A stretch of 64,000 nucleotides of DNA from assembly GCF_037031225.1 (NCBI RefSeq), contig NZ_JAYEZN010000001.1, positions 3,100,001 to 3,164,000 of the forward strand, read 5' to 3'. A model generated the notes under the pieces. It had not been told where the DNA came from, did no database searches, and saw only the letters and a program-made list of their open reading frames with translations. A program made the position numbers and the translations under genes. Positions 24,047 to 32,187 of the stretch are shown piece by piece (positions within the stretch are counted from its first letter, which is position 1; each line of letters opens with the position of its first letter). This DNA is from Halorientalis sp. LT38 (lineage in GTDB: Archaea; Halobacteriota; Halobacteria; Halobacteriales; Haloarculaceae).

Positions 24047-25038
24047 TGAGCACTGACACCGACGACGCGGCGGACGACGACTCTGGCGAATCGAGCGGCG
24101 GCCACTGTTCGACCCCCGACAGCGACGGGGAGGTCGCCGAGGAGATCGCGATCGTTTCCTTCGAGCGCAAGTGGGACACGGCCGAGGAGATCCGGGCCGA
24201 AATCGGCGATCGCTACGAGTCGATCGATCTCGTCGAGTACCACGGCGACGTCTTCGCCGAGCACTGGGGCGAGTACGACTGCTTCGTCGGCCTGATGGCC
24301 AGCGGCATCGCGATGCGCAAGACTGCGCCGCTGCTAGACGACAAGTGGGACGACCCCGCCATCGTCGTCGTCGACGAGGAATTGACCTGGGCCATCCCCA
24401 TCACCGGCGGTCACCACGGCGCGAACCAGGTGGCCGACGACCTGGCGACGATGGGTGCGGTGCCGGCGATGACCACGGCCTCGGAGGCCGCGGACAAGCA
24501 GGGCGTCGAGAAACAGGCGAAGGCTCTCGACGCGCACGTCGTCAACGGCGACTCCACTGTCGCGACGAACCTCGCCGTCCTCGACGACGAACTGGGTCCC
24601 GTCGAGCGACTCGACGGGCCGAAGGCGGTGATGGTGGACGACGACGTCACAGTACTGAAGCGCAACGGCGACGACGGCGTCGTCCTCGGCACCGGGAGCG
24701 TCTCCGGCGCGAAGAAAGAGCAGTTCGAGGCCGCCTGGAGATCTGCCCTCGAAGGCACCGACTACGAGATCGCGGACGTGGACTTCGTCGCGACCGGGAC
24801 CCGCAAGGAAGAGGAGGACGGCCTGCTCGACGCCGCGGCCGAACTCGATCTGGGCGTGATCTCCTTCGAGAAGGAGACCCTGGAGGAGTTCGAGGGGCCC
24901 TCTCCCTCGCGCTCGAAGGAGCTGATCGGCTGGCCGGGCATCTCCGAGGCCAGCGCCATCGCTGGCGGGCGCGAGCACGAACTGCTCCGCGAGAAGGAGC
25001 GCTACGACGAGGCCGTGACGGTGGCGATCGGACGATGA
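24046..25038 (+). CDS. cbiG: Cobalt-precorrin-5A hydrolase CbiG
   Basis: A 330-residue CbiG. The core contains LMASGIAMRKTAPLLDDKWD, then WAIPITGGHHGANQVADDLA, the signature of the family, and a C-terminal CbiG_C domain with FVATGTRKEEEDGLLDAAAE and WPGISEASAIAGG. It opens the delta-lactone of cobalt-precorrin-5A, losing acetaldehyde, in the anaerobic-type pathway. A Cys-containing acidic N terminus (SSGGHCSTPDSD) is added. Coupled by overlap on both sides. Confidence 0.94.
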   Translation: MSTDTDDAADDDSGESSGGHCSTPDSDGEVAEEIAIVSFERKWDTAEEIRAEIGDRYESIDLVEYHGDVFAEHWGEYDCFVGLMASGIAMRKTAPLLDDKWDDPAIVVVDEELTWAIPITGGHHGANQVADDLATMGAVPAMTTASEAADKQGVEKQAKALDAHVVNGDSTVATNLAVLDDELGPVERLDGPKAVMVDDDVTVLKRNGDDGVVLGTGSVSGAKKEQFEAAWRSALEGTDYEIADVDFVATGTRKEEEDGLLDAAAELDLGVISFEKETLEEFEGPSPSRSKELIGWPGISEASAIAGGREHELLREKERYDEAVTVAIGR

Positions 25039-25940
25039 GCGGAACCGAGGACAGTGGGGACGAAGGTTACGGCACCCTCTACGTCGTCGGCATCGGTCCG
25101 GGGCTCCCTGGCGGGATGACCCAGCGGGCCAAAGACGTGATCGCGACCGCCGACTGCGTCGTCGCCTCGAACCTCTACCAGGAGTTCCTGCGGAAGGACG
25201 GGACCCTGCCGCCCGAGAGCGCCGAAGTCGAGGCGGCCGCCGACGGAGGGGTTTCGGCCGCATCTGCCGACGAAGGAACCGTCCTCGAACGACCCGATGG
25301 GTCACGCCAGACGCTCGTCCGGTCGACGATGGGCCGGCAGGTCGAACTCGCCCGCGAGGCCTTCGAGCGCGTCCGCGACGGCGAGGACGTGGCCCACGTC
25401 TCCGGGGGCGATCCGAACGTCTACGGGAAGAGCGACCTGGTCTTCACGATGGCAGAGGCGGAGGACGCGACGGACGTCCCGATCGAGATCGTCCCCGGCG
25501 TCACGGCGGCGCTGGGCGGCGCGGCGACCCTCGGTGCGCCGCTCTCGAACGACTTCTGCACCGTCTCGCTGTCGGACAAGTGGCGCGGCTGGGACGAGAT
25601 CGAGGAGAAACTCCGGGCCGCGGCCATCTCCGGGTTCGTCATCGTCCTCTACAACTGCTGGCGCGACTACGAGCGGGCGATCGAGGTCGTCCGCGAAGAG
25701 CGGGCGGCCGACGTCCCGGTCGCGATCGTCAACGACGCCGGCCGGGGCGATGCCGGCCGGAACGTCGAGGGCGAGACGAACACGATCACCACACTCGCCG
25801 ACGTGACCGACCACGACGAGAAGGTCGGCGGGATGGGCTCCTCGATCCTGATCGGCACCCACGAGACCGAGGTCTGGGAGAACGACCACCGCGAGTTCCT
25901 CGTCACGCCCCGCGGCGGACGTGACGTGGAGGATTTCTGA
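25035..25940 (+). CDS. cbiH: Cobalt-precorrin-3B C17-methyltransferase (first copy)
   Basis: A 301-residue tetrapyrrole methylase with TLYVVGIGPGLPGGMTQRAK, VAHVSGGDPNVYGKSDLVF and EIVPGVTAALGGAATLGAPL, then VIVLYNCWRDYERAIEV. This pattern fits CbiH/CobJ, which methylates C17 with ring contraction. A 45-residue insertion rich in Ala/Glu/Ser (about residues 60-90) separates the first and second motifs. The neighbouring gene encodes a second, more canonical CbiH, so the two may divide roles or one may act on another intermediate. Confidence 0.88.
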   Translation: MSGTEDSGDEGYGTLYVVGIGPGLPGGMTQRAKDVIATADCVVASNLYQEFLRKDGTLPPESAEVEAAADGGVSAASADEGTVLERPDGSRQTLVRSTMGRQVELAREAFERVRDGEDVAHVSGGDPNVYGKSDLVFTMAEAEDATDVPIEIVPGVTAALGGAATLGAPLSNDFCTVSLSDKWRGWDEIEEKLRAAAISGFVIVLYNCWRDYERAIEVVREERAADVPVAIVNDAGRGDAGRNVEGETNTITTLADVTDHDEKVGGMGSSILIGTHETEVWENDHREFLVTPRGGRDVEDF

Positions 25941-25943
25941 ACC

Positions 25944-26918
25944 ATGAGCACCGACGATACCACTACCAACGACGCGAGTACAGACACGGAATCGAAGTGC
26001 GGCGGTGCAACGACCAGCACCGAGGAGACCACGAGTGAGTCGAAGTGCGGCGCATCCACGGACTCGTCGAGTTCGTCGTCCAGCGAGTGCGGTGCGAGTT
26101 CCGACGAGGAGGAGGTCGGCGCGACCGTCGACGACTTCGACGCCGACCCCGGCCAGTTGATCGCCGTCGGTCTCGGTCCCGGTCAGCCCGAGGGCATGAC
26201 CGACCGGGCGAAGACCGCGCTGGCCGACGCCGAGCACATCGTCGGCTACACGACCTACGTCGACCTGCTGCCCGACGAGATCACCGAGGCGGCCGAGGAC
26301 ATCTACGACACGCCGATGTGCGGCGAGGTCTCGCGCACGGAGGAGGCCATCGACCGTGCGCTGGCCGGCAACGACGTCGCGATCATCGGGAGCGGCGACC
26401 CGAACGTCTACGCGCTGGCCGGCCTCGCCCTGGAGATCGTCGAGTCCAAGGGCGCGACCGCGTCGATGCTCGACTTCGACGTGGTCCCGGGCGTCCCGGC
26501 GGCCCAGTCCTGTGCCGCACGCGTCGGCGCACCGCTGGTGAACGACACCGTCTCGATCTCGCTGTCGGATCACCTGACGGACATGCCGACCATCGAGTCA
26601 CGGCTCCACGCGACGGCGAAGGAGGGCTTCACCATCGCCATCTACAACCCCTGGAGTCGCAAGCGCAGAGAGAACTTCCAGAAGTGCTGTGAGATCCTGC
26701 TGGAACACCGCGACCCGGACACGCCGGTGGGCGTCGTCCACGCCGCCGGGCGCGAGGACGAGGAAGTCGAGATCGTCGAACTGGGCGAGCTTCCCGACCT
26801 CGGCGAGACGGACCTGATCGACATGACGACCACGATCCTCGTGGGCAATTCGGAGACCTACGTCTGGGACGACCGGATGGTGACCCCGCGGGGCTACGAG
26901 ACCAAGTACGACTACTGA
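25944..26918 (+). CDS. cbiH: Cobalt-precorrin-3B C17-methyltransferase (second copy) with Cys-rich tail
   Basis: A 324-residue CbiH-like enzyme. The core starts at about residue 67 (LIAVGLGPGQPEGMTDRAKT) and has VAIIGSGDPNVYALAGLALE, DVVPGVPAAQSCAARVGAPL and FTIAIYNPWSRKRRENFQKC. The first 60 residues are a low-complexity Ser/Thr/Asp/Glu tail containing three repeated Cys-Gly units (SKCGGAT, SKCGAST, SECGASS), unusual for a haloarchaeal protein and possibly metal-binding. Three bases separate it from cbiH1, and it abuts the ferredoxin gene. Confidence 0.9.
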   Translation: MSTDDTTTNDASTDTESKCGGATTSTEETTSESKCGASTDSSSSSSSECGASSDEEEVGATVDDFDADPGQLIAVGLGPGQPEGMTDRAKTALADAEHIVGYTTYVDLLPDEITEAAEDIYDTPMCGEVSRTEEAIDRALAGNDVAIIGSGDPNVYALAGLALEIVESKGATASMLDFDVVPGVPAAQSCAARVGAPLVNDTVSISLSDHLTDMPTIESRLHATAKEGFTIAIYNPWSRKRRENFQKCCEILLEHRDPDTPVGVVHAAGREDEEVEIVELGELPDLGETDLIDMTTTILVGNSETYVWDDRMVTPRGYETKYDY

Positions 26919-27187
26919 TGGCCTACACAGTCACCCTCGACCGCGAGGCCTGCGACGGGATCTTCGCCTGCCTCGTCCGGGACGACCGGTTCGTCGAGGC
27001 CGAGGACGGCCTCGCCGGGATCGAGTCCACGGACGGAGAGACGGACCGCCGGCCCGGCGATGCGGACGGTGACGACCGCCTCACCGTCACCTTCGAGGAC
27101 GAACTGATCGAGGACGCCAGAGAGGCCGCCACAGCGTGCCCGGTCGACGCCATCGAGGTCTCGTCCGCCGACGGAGGGAAAGCGTGA
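26918..27187 (+). CDS. Ferredoxin-like protein with reduced cysteine set
   Basis: An 89-residue protein with the outline of a single-cluster archaeal ferredoxin: CDGIFACLVRD at residues 12-22 and TACPVDAIEV at 72-81. A [4Fe-4S] ferredoxin would have four cysteines (C-x2-C-x2-C...CP); here only Cys12, Cys18 and Cys74 remain, and Asp22 stands where the third cysteine is expected. A [3Fe-4S] cluster or Asp ligation is possible. An acidic insertion of about 25 residues lies in the middle, a halophilic feature. Within the cobalamin operon it may donate electrons to ring reduction or to CbiX. Confidence 0.82.
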   Translation: MAYTVTLDREACDGIFACLVRDDRFVEAEDGLAGIESTDGETDRRPGDADGDDRLTVTFEDELIEDAREAATACPVDAIEVSSADGGKA

Positions 27188-27858
27188 GCGTCGAAACCGG
27201 CGTCCCCAGAGACCTGCTGGCGAGCCACCCGGAGACGGCGTACTTCTGGGGCCGGGTCGTCGGCGACGGCGACCTCGGCGAGGACTCGGTGACCGTCCGC
27301 GCCACCGACGAGACGGCGGCCCGCCGGCTCGCGGCCATCGCCGGGGCCGAGCAGGTCGACAAGCGCATCCGCGAGCGCGAGTACGCCCACGACACGTCGA
27401 TCACCAGGACCGAGGAGGCGTACACGGTCCAGGTGTTCGGCGACCTCTCGACGCGCGCCGCGGCCGCGTTCGGCCTCCCGCGGGACGGGCAGCCGGGCGG
27501 CTACCGGCTGGACTCCGTCGCCGACCACGACCGCCAGCTACTCCGCGGCCTGCTGGAGGGTTGCGGGACGATCTGTTTCAAGAGTTCAGCGGGGACGGTC
27601 GGCCTCTCCTTCGTCGCCGACGATCGGCGGCTGCTCGAACGGATCCAGGGACTGCTCGACGGCCTCGACGTGGACGCCCCCTACGACGAGTTATCCGAGA
27701 CCGCCTCGGGCGGCTACTGGTTCGGCGTCGAGGACGCGGCCGTCCCGACCGTCGGCCCGCGGCTCTACGATGGCTGCGAGGAGACGGGCCTGTTCGCGCC
27801 GTCGCGGCGGCGAAAGCTCCGGCGGAGTCTCCAGCAGGCCGAGAACGTCGAGCCATGA
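27184..27858 (+). CDS. LAGLIDADG-fold protein in the cobalamin operon (not an obvious endonuclease)
   Basis: A 224-residue protein starting at GTG 27184 (overlapping the ferredoxin stop). It has two repeats of the LAGLIDADG scaffold: AYFWGRVVGDGDLGEDSVTV at residues 19-38 and QLLRGLLEGCGTICFKSSAG at 118-137, each followed by a strand and a helix pattern such as LSFVADDRRLLERIQGLLDG. The first helix keeps the acidic residue (Asp28); in the second, Cys127 replaces the catalytic Asp. It has no intein or intron context and is embedded in an operon with 4-base overlaps, so it is probably domesticated, by analogy with the WhiA regulators that reuse this fold. A nucleic-acid-binding role is inferred; I know no assigned function. 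Confidence 0.7.
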   Translation: MSVETGVPRDLLASHPETAYFWGRVVGDGDLGEDSVTVRATDETAARRLAAIAGAEQVDKRIREREYAHDTSITRTEEAYTVQVFGDLSTRAAAAFGLPRDGQPGGYRLDSVADHDRQLLRGLLEGCGTICFKSSAGTVGLSFVADDRRLLERIQGLLDGLDVDAPYDELSETASGGYWFGVEDAAVPTVGPRLYDGCEETGLFAPSRRRKLRRSLQQAENVEP

Positions 27859-29087
27859 GCCGGAGCACCACGGGCGGCGACGCCGCGGGCGCCTTCGACG
27901 ACGAGGCGGTTCTGCTGGTCGGCCACGGCTCCCGTCGGGAGAAGTCCAACGAGCAGGTCCGCGAACTGGCCGTCGCTCTCGAAGACCGACTCGGCGTGCC
28001 GGTCGATGCCGGCTTCCTGGAACTCGCGGAACCCGCCATCCCCGATGCCATCGCGGGCCTTGCGGGCGCGGTGTCGGAGGTCACCGTCGTCCCCCTCTCG
28101 CTGTTCGCCGCGAGCCACGTCAAAAACGACGTGCCGCTCGCCGTCCAGCAGGCCCGGTCGGCCCACGACGGGCTGACGGTCAACAACGGCGCGCACCTGG
28201 GGATCCATCCCGCTATCGTCGACCTGCTGGACGACCGGGCCACGGCCGTCGAGGCCGAACTCGGCGTGGACAGGACCGAAGACGACGTGGTCGCGGTGGT
28301 CTGTGCCCGGGGATCGAGCGACCCCGACGCGAACGGCGACGTCCACAAACTCGCCCGCCTGCTGGACGAGGGCAGAGCCTTCGACCGCGTCGAGGCCTCG
28401 TTCATCGGCGTCACCGAACCGTTGCTGGAGGAGTCGCTGCACGGCGTCGCCAAGCGGCGGCCCGACGCGGTGGTCGTCCTGCCGTACATGCTGGGCGACG
28501 GCGTCCTCACCCAGCGGATCCGGGACCGAACCGACGAGTTCGACGACGAATACCCCTACGTCGACGCGGCGGCGGGCGACCCGCTCGGGACCGACTCGCG
28601 GCTACTGGACGTGCTGGGCGACCGCTGGCAGGAGGCCCGTACCGGCAGCGTCGAGATGTCCTGTGACACCTGCAAGTACAAGGTCGAACTCGACGGCTAC
28701 GAGGAAGACGTCGGCGGCGCGCGGGCGATGCTGCGAGCGCTGACTCACCAGGAGACCCACGCCGACCGCGAGGACGTCGACGACGACCCGCACGTCCACG
28801 ACGCGCCCGAGAAACACGTCGCGGTCTGTACGAACCAGACCTGCGCGGAAGACGGGGCGCCAGCGGTCCTGGAGCGGCTCCGGCAGGCCGTCCGGGACTC
28901 CGAGGAGTGTGACGCCCGGGTCACCAGATCATCCTGCCTGGGCCGCTGCGGCGAGGGACCGATGGTCGCCGTCTACCCCGACGGCGTCTGGTACGGCGAC
29001 GCCGACGAGGGCGACGCCGACCGTATCGTCTCGTCCCACCTCGACCGGGACCGCATCGTTTCGGATCTCGTGGATCAAACACTATGA
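27855..29087 (+). CDS. cbiX: Sirohydrochlorin cobaltochelatase CbiX with C-terminal thioredoxin-like ferredoxin
   Basis: A 410-residue fusion. Residues 15-250 contain two CbiX repeats; the first has the active-site GHGSRREKSNEQV (His24), the second VVCARGSSDPDANGD, where the His is lost, as in other double-domain CbiX proteins. Residues about 265-275 give a SCDTCKYK pair, and the last 80 residues form a [2Fe-2S] thioredoxin-like ferredoxin (VCTNQTCAEDGAPAVLERLR ... SCLGRCGEGPMVAVYPDGVW). It inserts cobalt into sirohydrochlorin early in the pathway. The fused cluster may supply or sense redox state. Starts by ATGA overlap. Confidence 0.92.
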   Translation: MSRSTTGGDAAGAFDDEAVLLVGHGSRREKSNEQVRELAVALEDRLGVPVDAGFLELAEPAIPDAIAGLAGAVSEVTVVPLSLFAASHVKNDVPLAVQQARSAHDGLTVNNGAHLGIHPAIVDLLDDRATAVEAELGVDRTEDDVVAVVCARGSSDPDANGDVHKLARLLDEGRAFDRVEASFIGVTEPLLEESLHGVAKRRPDAVVVLPYMLGDGVLTQRIRDRTDEFDDEYPYVDAAAGDPLGTDSRLLDVLGDRWQEARTGSVEMSCDTCKYKVELDGYEEDVGGARAMLRALTHQETHADREDVDDDPHVHDAPEKHVAVCTNQTCAEDGAPAVLERLRQAVRDSEECDARVTRSSCLGRCGEGPMVAVYPDGVWYGDADEGDADRIVSSHLDRDRIVSDLVDQTL

Positions 29088-29455
29088 GCTGTGACGAACT
29101 CGAAGCCCTGCGACTGGGCGTGATGACGGCACTCGGCATCGGCGACGAAAGCACGCGCGAACACGCGGAACAAGAACTCGAGGGGAGCCTCGACGGCCCC
29201 ATCGAGGCGCTGGCGAACGCGGAGACCTTGCCGGAGATCGAACGGCACCTCGACGCCGCGCTGGTGGACCTCGAAGAGGAGGTGGCCGCGATGGACCCCG
29301 GCGATCCGGAGTACGACTACACCCGCGGACGGCTGGTTGCCGTGCGGGACGCGGAACGGGCGATCCACCGCCTGACCGGACAGGCCGAATCGGTCCTCGA
29401 CGGGTTCGGCGAGGCCCACCACCACCTCCACGAGGTCTTCCCGGCCGATGAGTAG
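29084..29455 (+). CDS. DUF3209 family protein
   Basis: A 123-residue acidic helical protein beginning MSCDELEALRLGVMTALGIG, recognisable as the DUF3209 family that accompanies cobalamin genes in haloarchaea. Helices are rich in Glu and Leu, with a His-rich end (GEAHHHLHEVF) and Cys3, which might bind a metal such as cobalt. The function is not established. ATGA overlap with cbiX and an 8-base overlap with the following gene show it is part of the same transcript. Confidence 0.85.
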   Translation: MSCDELEALRLGVMTALGIGDESTREHAEQELEGSLDGPIEALANAETLPEIERHLDAALVDLEEEVAAMDPGDPEYDYTRGRLVAVRDAERAIHRLTGQAESVLDGFGEAHHHLHEVFPADE

Positions 29456-30698
29456 CCTCGGTCGGCGAAACCGGTCGCTCGGAGACGTCGAGCCCGCGGG
29501 GTCCCGGCACCTCGGCCGCCGGTCGGCCGTGGCGCTCACCGACGATACAGTTCTCGCGGGCACCGCGGACGGGCGGCTCCGGGCGTTCGATCGGGACCTG
29601 CACTCCCTGTGGACGACCGAGACGGGCGACGGGCGCGTCGTGTCGATTGATACCTTCGACGGCAAAAATACTAAAGAAAATATTGCCTTCGACGGAAAAA
29701 TTGTTGCGGGGGAACGCGGTCCGGCTGGTGCCGTTCGCTGTCACGATCTTGCGACGGGCGATCTGGTCTGGCGCTACGAGACGGCAGATGATCTGGGTGA
29801 GCCACAGGAAGAAACCCGGTTTCTGCTCCCCTTCGTCGCAGACGTCGTCGCCGGCGACGACCGGATGTACGTCGCGGCGCGGCGCTACGAGCGTGGAGAC
29901 GACGGCCGCCGGTTCCACAGCGCGGTCTACGCCTTCCGCCCCGACGGCGGCGTCGACTGGCGCTACCGGGCGGACGCGTCACCGATCAGCCTCGCCGTCC
30001 GCGAGGACCGGGTTGCGGTGGCCTACAACCGCTGTCCCGGCGATCACCAGTGCGGGCTCGTGGTGCTAGACGCCGAGACTGGAGACGAACGGGTGACGTG
30101 GGACCCCGGGACGGACGGCCAGCGGCGGGTCGGCGACGTCTCGCTGCTCGCCGAGGGGATGGCGGTCGCCAGTCACGGCGATTACTGTGGCTACCTGCTC
30201 GACGCCGACGGCGGCCAGCGCGCACGCGTCCCGCTGGCGACGCCCGAGTCCGTCGACGGCGACCGCGTCTACGCCTACCCGAATCACGTCCACGCGACGG
30301 CGGCAGGAGCGGTCTTCGTGACCGGGAACACCTACCCCGAGGAGGGCCGCGAGACCGACGCCCGCCACCCGATGGAACACACCGGGGTCGGGGTTTCCCT
30401 CGGCGGCGAGCGGAACTGGACCCACCCGGTCGACGGCTTCGCCACTGGAATCGGCACTCACGGCGACCGGATCGCCGTCGCGAGCGCACAGCACTTCCGG
30501 GACCGCGACGCGGAGAGCCACGGTCTGTCGGTCTTCGACGTCGTCGACGGACCGATCGGCGGTCTCGACGCCGAGGGGGTCGTCACCGCGGCAGCGCTGG
30601 ACGGGGACGCCGCGGTCGCCATCGAAGAACCGGTCGCGTACCACGACGAGGGCGAGGAGCGCGGCGCGTATCGGCTTCTCTTCGACGCGCTCGCCTGA
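29448..30698 (+). CDS. PQQ/WD-like beta-propeller protein ending the cobalamin operon
   Basis: A 416-residue protein of repeated four-stranded blades: TVLAGTADGRLRAFDRDLHS, GAVRCHDLATGDLVWRYETA, DRMYVAARRYERG, GLVVLDAETGDERVTWDPG and so on, matching the PQQ-like/BamB propeller type. There is no signal peptide, so it is cytoplasmic. At residues 70-87 a local AT-rich stretch (bases 29653-29706) contains the in-frame repeat FDGKNTKENIAFDGK, unlike the codon use around it. Homologues occur at the end of haloarchaeal cob operons; role unknown. Confidence 0.8.
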   Translation: MSSLGRRNRSLGDVEPAGSRHLGRRSAVALTDDTVLAGTADGRLRAFDRDLHSLWTTETGDGRVVSIDTFDGKNTKENIAFDGKIVAGERGPAGAVRCHDLATGDLVWRYETADDLGEPQEETRFLLPFVADVVAGDDRMYVAARRYERGDDGRRFHSAVYAFRPDGGVDWRYRADASPISLAVREDRVAVAYNRCPGDHQCGLVVLDAETGDERVTWDPGTDGQRRVGDVSLLAEGMAVASHGDYCGYLLDADGGQRARVPLATPESVDGDRVYAYPNHVHATAAGAVFVTGNTYPEEGRETDARHPMEHTGVGVSLGGERNWTHPVDGFATGIGTHGDRIAVASAQHFRDRDAESHGLSVFDVVDGPIGGLDAEGVVTAAALDGDAAVAIEEPVAYHDEGEERGAYRLLFDALA

Positions 30699-30719
30699 CC
30701 CTCGCAGATCGCGTTCCCG

Positions 30720-30983
30720 TCAGATCCGTTCGTTCAGTTTGTACAGTTCGAGGGCTTCGAGTCGCGGATCCGAGGCGGCCGAGGCGTTCGCGCCGACCGA
30801 CGTGCCGGCGACGCCCTCGTTGGTCGCGCTCCCGGTGCCCGAATCGAGGATGTAGGCCACTTCTCGCTCGATGTCGTCGACCGGTTGGCCGAGTTCTTCG
30901 CTGGCGTCTTCCAGCGCCTCCTGAATCTCCTCGTCGGAGGCGGTGAACTCGCCGCCACCGCCGATGTCGGTCAGGTCAGTCAT
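30720..30983 (-). CDS. Small acidic protein coupled to the R2-like oxidase
   Basis: An 87-residue acidic protein; the ATG at 30983 is inside the end of the upstream R2-like gene (8-base overlap; another ATG lies at 30992). It has an N-terminal ASDEEIQEALEDASEELGQP helix pair and a Ser/Ala/Gly-rich middle. I do not recognise the family. Tight coupling suggests a partner, stabiliser or electron-transfer accessory of the R2-like protein. Confidence 0.65.
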   Translation of the reverse strand: MTDLTDIGGGGEFTASDEEIQEALEDASEELGQPVDDIEREVAYILDSGTGSATNEGVAGTSVGANASAASDPRLEALELYKLNERI

Positions 30984-32046
30984 CGGCGACACCTCCGGTG
31001 ACGACGTCGGTCTCGTCGAGGTCCAGTTTCCGCGCGTAGGTCGCGGCGTGGTGTTCGATCCGGCCGTCGTAGTCGGTCTCGTCGGCCTCGTTCGCGGCCC
31101 CCTGCGCCACCTGCGAGAAGGTGTTCGGGGCGTAGTGCTCCAGGTCCAGCGTCTCCTTGAACTGGGCGTGCCACAGCTCCATCCCGCGCTGGATGAGTCC
31201 GTCGAAGTCCGCGCCGAGGGGGTCGTCCATCGCCGCCGAGACGAAGTAAGCCGTGTCGATCACGTGGGGCAGACACGCCAGTGACTCCTCCCAGATGGCC
31301 TCGTCGACCCCCTGGTACTCCGGAATCCCCGCCCGCTCTTTCTCAAGGAGTTCCGAGAGCAACTCGAGTCCGTGGGTCACGTGACGACCCTCGTCGGTGC
31401 TGACGAACTGGAAGCCCTTGTTCAAAAGCGGCAGCGGCGACTCGGCCATCATGTTGTTCTTCAGGAAGTAGCCGCCCCTCGCGGCGATGCCTTCGACCAT
31501 CATGTGGTAGGTGGTCGCGGCGCGGGCGATGTCCACGGGGTCGCCGCCGTTGGCCGCGAGCGCCATCTTCGCCCCCTGGCGCTCGCCGAGCTTCGACATC
31601 CCGCAGGCGGAGGTCCGCGGGAGCGGCTGGCCGCCGCGCCGGATGTCGAGGTGCGTGTCCGGGAACACGTCGTCCATGACGGTGTTGATGTACATGTCGA
31701 AAAACTGCGTGTGCTTGGCCTCGGTCATGGCGAACACCGTCGCGTACATCTCCTTCTCGATGGACTCGTCGAGATAGGGCGATCCCATCTGCTCGATGAT
31801 CCGCCGGCCGTCCTCGGCGACGGCGTGCTCGAGATCGACGAAGGCGGCGATCAGGCGCGCCCACTGCTCTTTCTCCTCGGGTTCGAGCGAGGCCCAGACC
31901 GCCTTGTCCTCCTCGACCCCCATCTGCTCGACGAGTTTCCCGGCGTCCCACGTCCCGAGTTCGATCCCCTTCTGGTAGAGCTCGAACCACTTGCTGTCGG
32001 TGTCCACACGGCCGGTCTCCACCGCGTCCATGTCCTGAAACGACAT
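30976..32046 (-). CDS. R2-like ligand-binding oxidase (ferritin-like, RNR R2 superfamily)
   Basis: A 356-residue ferritin-like dinuclear metal protein. Metal ligands in order: Glu73 (DLEHAVAED), Glu109 and His112 (TEAKHTQF), Glu185 (YHMMVEGIAARGG) and Glu219 and His222 (STDEGRHVTHG). The spacing also provides Val76 (three after the first Glu) and Tyr180 (five before Glu185), the two residues that become ether cross-linked in R2lox proteins. There is no radical-site Tyr pattern of a class Ia R2 that I can place, and no R1 gene nearby. R2lox assembles a Mn/Fe site and binds a fatty acid; its substrate is unknown. A NarO-type palindrome with one mismatch lies upstream. Annotations as ribonucleotide reductase beta chain should be treated with care. 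Confidence 0.8.
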   Translation of the reverse strand: MSFQDMDAVETGRVDTDSKWFELYQKGIELGTWDAGKLVEQMGVEEDKAVWASLEPEEKEQWARLIAAFVDLEHAVAEDGRRIIEQMGSPYLDESIEKEMYATVFAMTEAKHTQFFDMYINTVMDDVFPDTHLDIRRGGQPLPRTSACGMSKLGERQGAKMALAANGGDPVDIARAATTYHMMVEGIAARGGYFLKNNMMAESPLPLLNKGFQFVSTDEGRHVTHGLELLSELLEKERAGIPEYQGVDEAIWEESLACLPHVIDTAYFVSAAMDDPLGADFDGLIQRGMELWHAQFKETLDLEHYAPNTFSQVAQGAANEADETDYDGRIEHHAATYARKLDLDETDVVTGGVADD

Positions 32047-32122
32047 ACCACGATTTGGGTGGAGCGATGGGGTAGCCGTTCCCCCGGAAAATGTGGGACG
32101 CTTAACACGGTCGTTCCGGAAA

Positions 32123-32134
32123 CGAACATGTTGG
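32123..32134. promoter_or_regulatory. NarO-type palindrome (one mismatch) upstream of the R2-like oxidase
   Basis: CGAACATGTTGG, 77 bases upstream of the start at 32046; the other flanking gene, cbtA, ends here rather than starting, so the oxidase is the only candidate target. Confidence 0.5.
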
Positions 32135-32187
32135 GCCCCGAAATGCGTGTTTACGCGGCTTACGAGCGAAACCCGGACGGCGAGGAC

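Noticed and set aside
24000..24200. CRISPR-like or tandem repeats in the Glu/Asp-rich coding segments
   Set aside because: Repetition reflects acidic codons (GAC, GAG, GCG), with no regular spacer-repeat structure.
27184..27858. Active homing endonuclease
   Set aside because: It is not inside an intron or intein, one catalytic Asp is replaced by Cys, and it is translationally coupled within an operon.
30976..32046. Class I ribonucleotide reductase beta subunit
   Set aside because: The Val and Tyr spacing matches R2lox, and no alpha subunit is adjacent. Kept as R2-like oxidase with a caveat.
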